22,098 nt of DNA, taken from positions 1 through 22,098 of IMG/VR virus record IMGVR_UViG_3300009686_000025; one strand, written 5' to 3'. Positions 22,072-22,098 of the stretch are shown one piece after another. Source of the stretch: a virus. A program made the position numbers and the translations under genes. The notes under the pieces were generated by a model that was given only the letters and a program-made list of their open reading frames with translations, searched no databases and was not told the origin of the DNA. Numbering within the stretch: position 1 is the stretch's first letter; the number at the start of each line of letters is the position of its first letter.

Positions 22072-22098
22072 ATGAGGATAACTAAGGAACTGCCAGCC
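22072..22098 (+). CDS. Start of a downstream gene, truncated by the window end
   Basis: ATG 22072 is preceded by TGAGGTG (22061-22067) at suitable spacing, and nine codons (MRITKELPA) remain open to the edge. The ribosome-binding site resembles those of the other phage genes, so a real gene is likely, but its identity cannot be inferred. No separate promoter is visible after the preceding terminator, within only about 30 bp. Confidence 0.5.

Overview
The window is the late structural (packaging, head, tail) module of a temperate, contractile-tailed phage, almost certainly a prophage, in a low-GC Gram-positive host, most likely a clostridial Firmicute. Support for the host: AT-rich composition, strong Shine-Dalgarno (SD) sequences of the AAGGAGG/AGGTGAT type before nearly every gene, frequent TTG and GTG starts, and short stem plus T-run terminators. 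All convincing genes are on the + strand. They are packed tightly, often with 1-14 nt overlaps. No integrase, repressor, replication, lysis, tRNA or CRISPR feature is visible, so the prophage ends lie outside the window.

Layout. 1-165: the 3' end of an unrecognised gene, closed off by an intrinsic terminator (238-267). 270-429: non-coding, with an unusually GC-rich block just before the terminase genes that is a candidate cos (packaging) site. 430-8673: a lambda-type head module (Nu1-like small terminase, GpA-type large terminase, small gpW-like connector, lambda-B-type portal, ClpP-type protease with a nested in-frame scaffold start, gpD-like decoration protein, gpE-like capsid protein, an FI-position protein, an FII-like connector, a gpZ-like protein). 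8670-17039: a P2/PBSX-like contractile tail module (probable tail terminator, sheath, tube, tail-assembly chaperone with a -1 frameshift extension, tape measure, tail protein X, gpD-like hub, gpU-like protein, gp25-like wedge, gpJ, gpI). 17043-20815: host-recognition genes (stand-alone collar-fibre domain, repetitive fibre with an OB-like N-terminus, pectate-lyase-fold tailspike). 20832-22040: a cargo gene with its own extended -10 promoter and terminator, encoding a membrane O-acyltransferase. 22072-22098: the first nine codons of another gene.

How it works together. The terminase cuts and pumps DNA through the portal into a shell built on the nested scaffold, matured by the protease and stabilised by the decoration protein. 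The connectors close the head. The sheath and tube are assembled on the tape measure with the two chaperone forms made by ribosomal slippage. The hub/wedge/J/I baseplate carries the collar, fibre and tailspike. The acyltransferase looks like a lysogenic-conversion gene that could alter the same surface glycan that the tailspike recognises. The most noteworthy points are the candidate cos block, the double slippery sequence, the nested scaffold start, the lack of a recognisable central spike gene together with an OB-like domain on the fibre, and the independently controlled acyltransferase.
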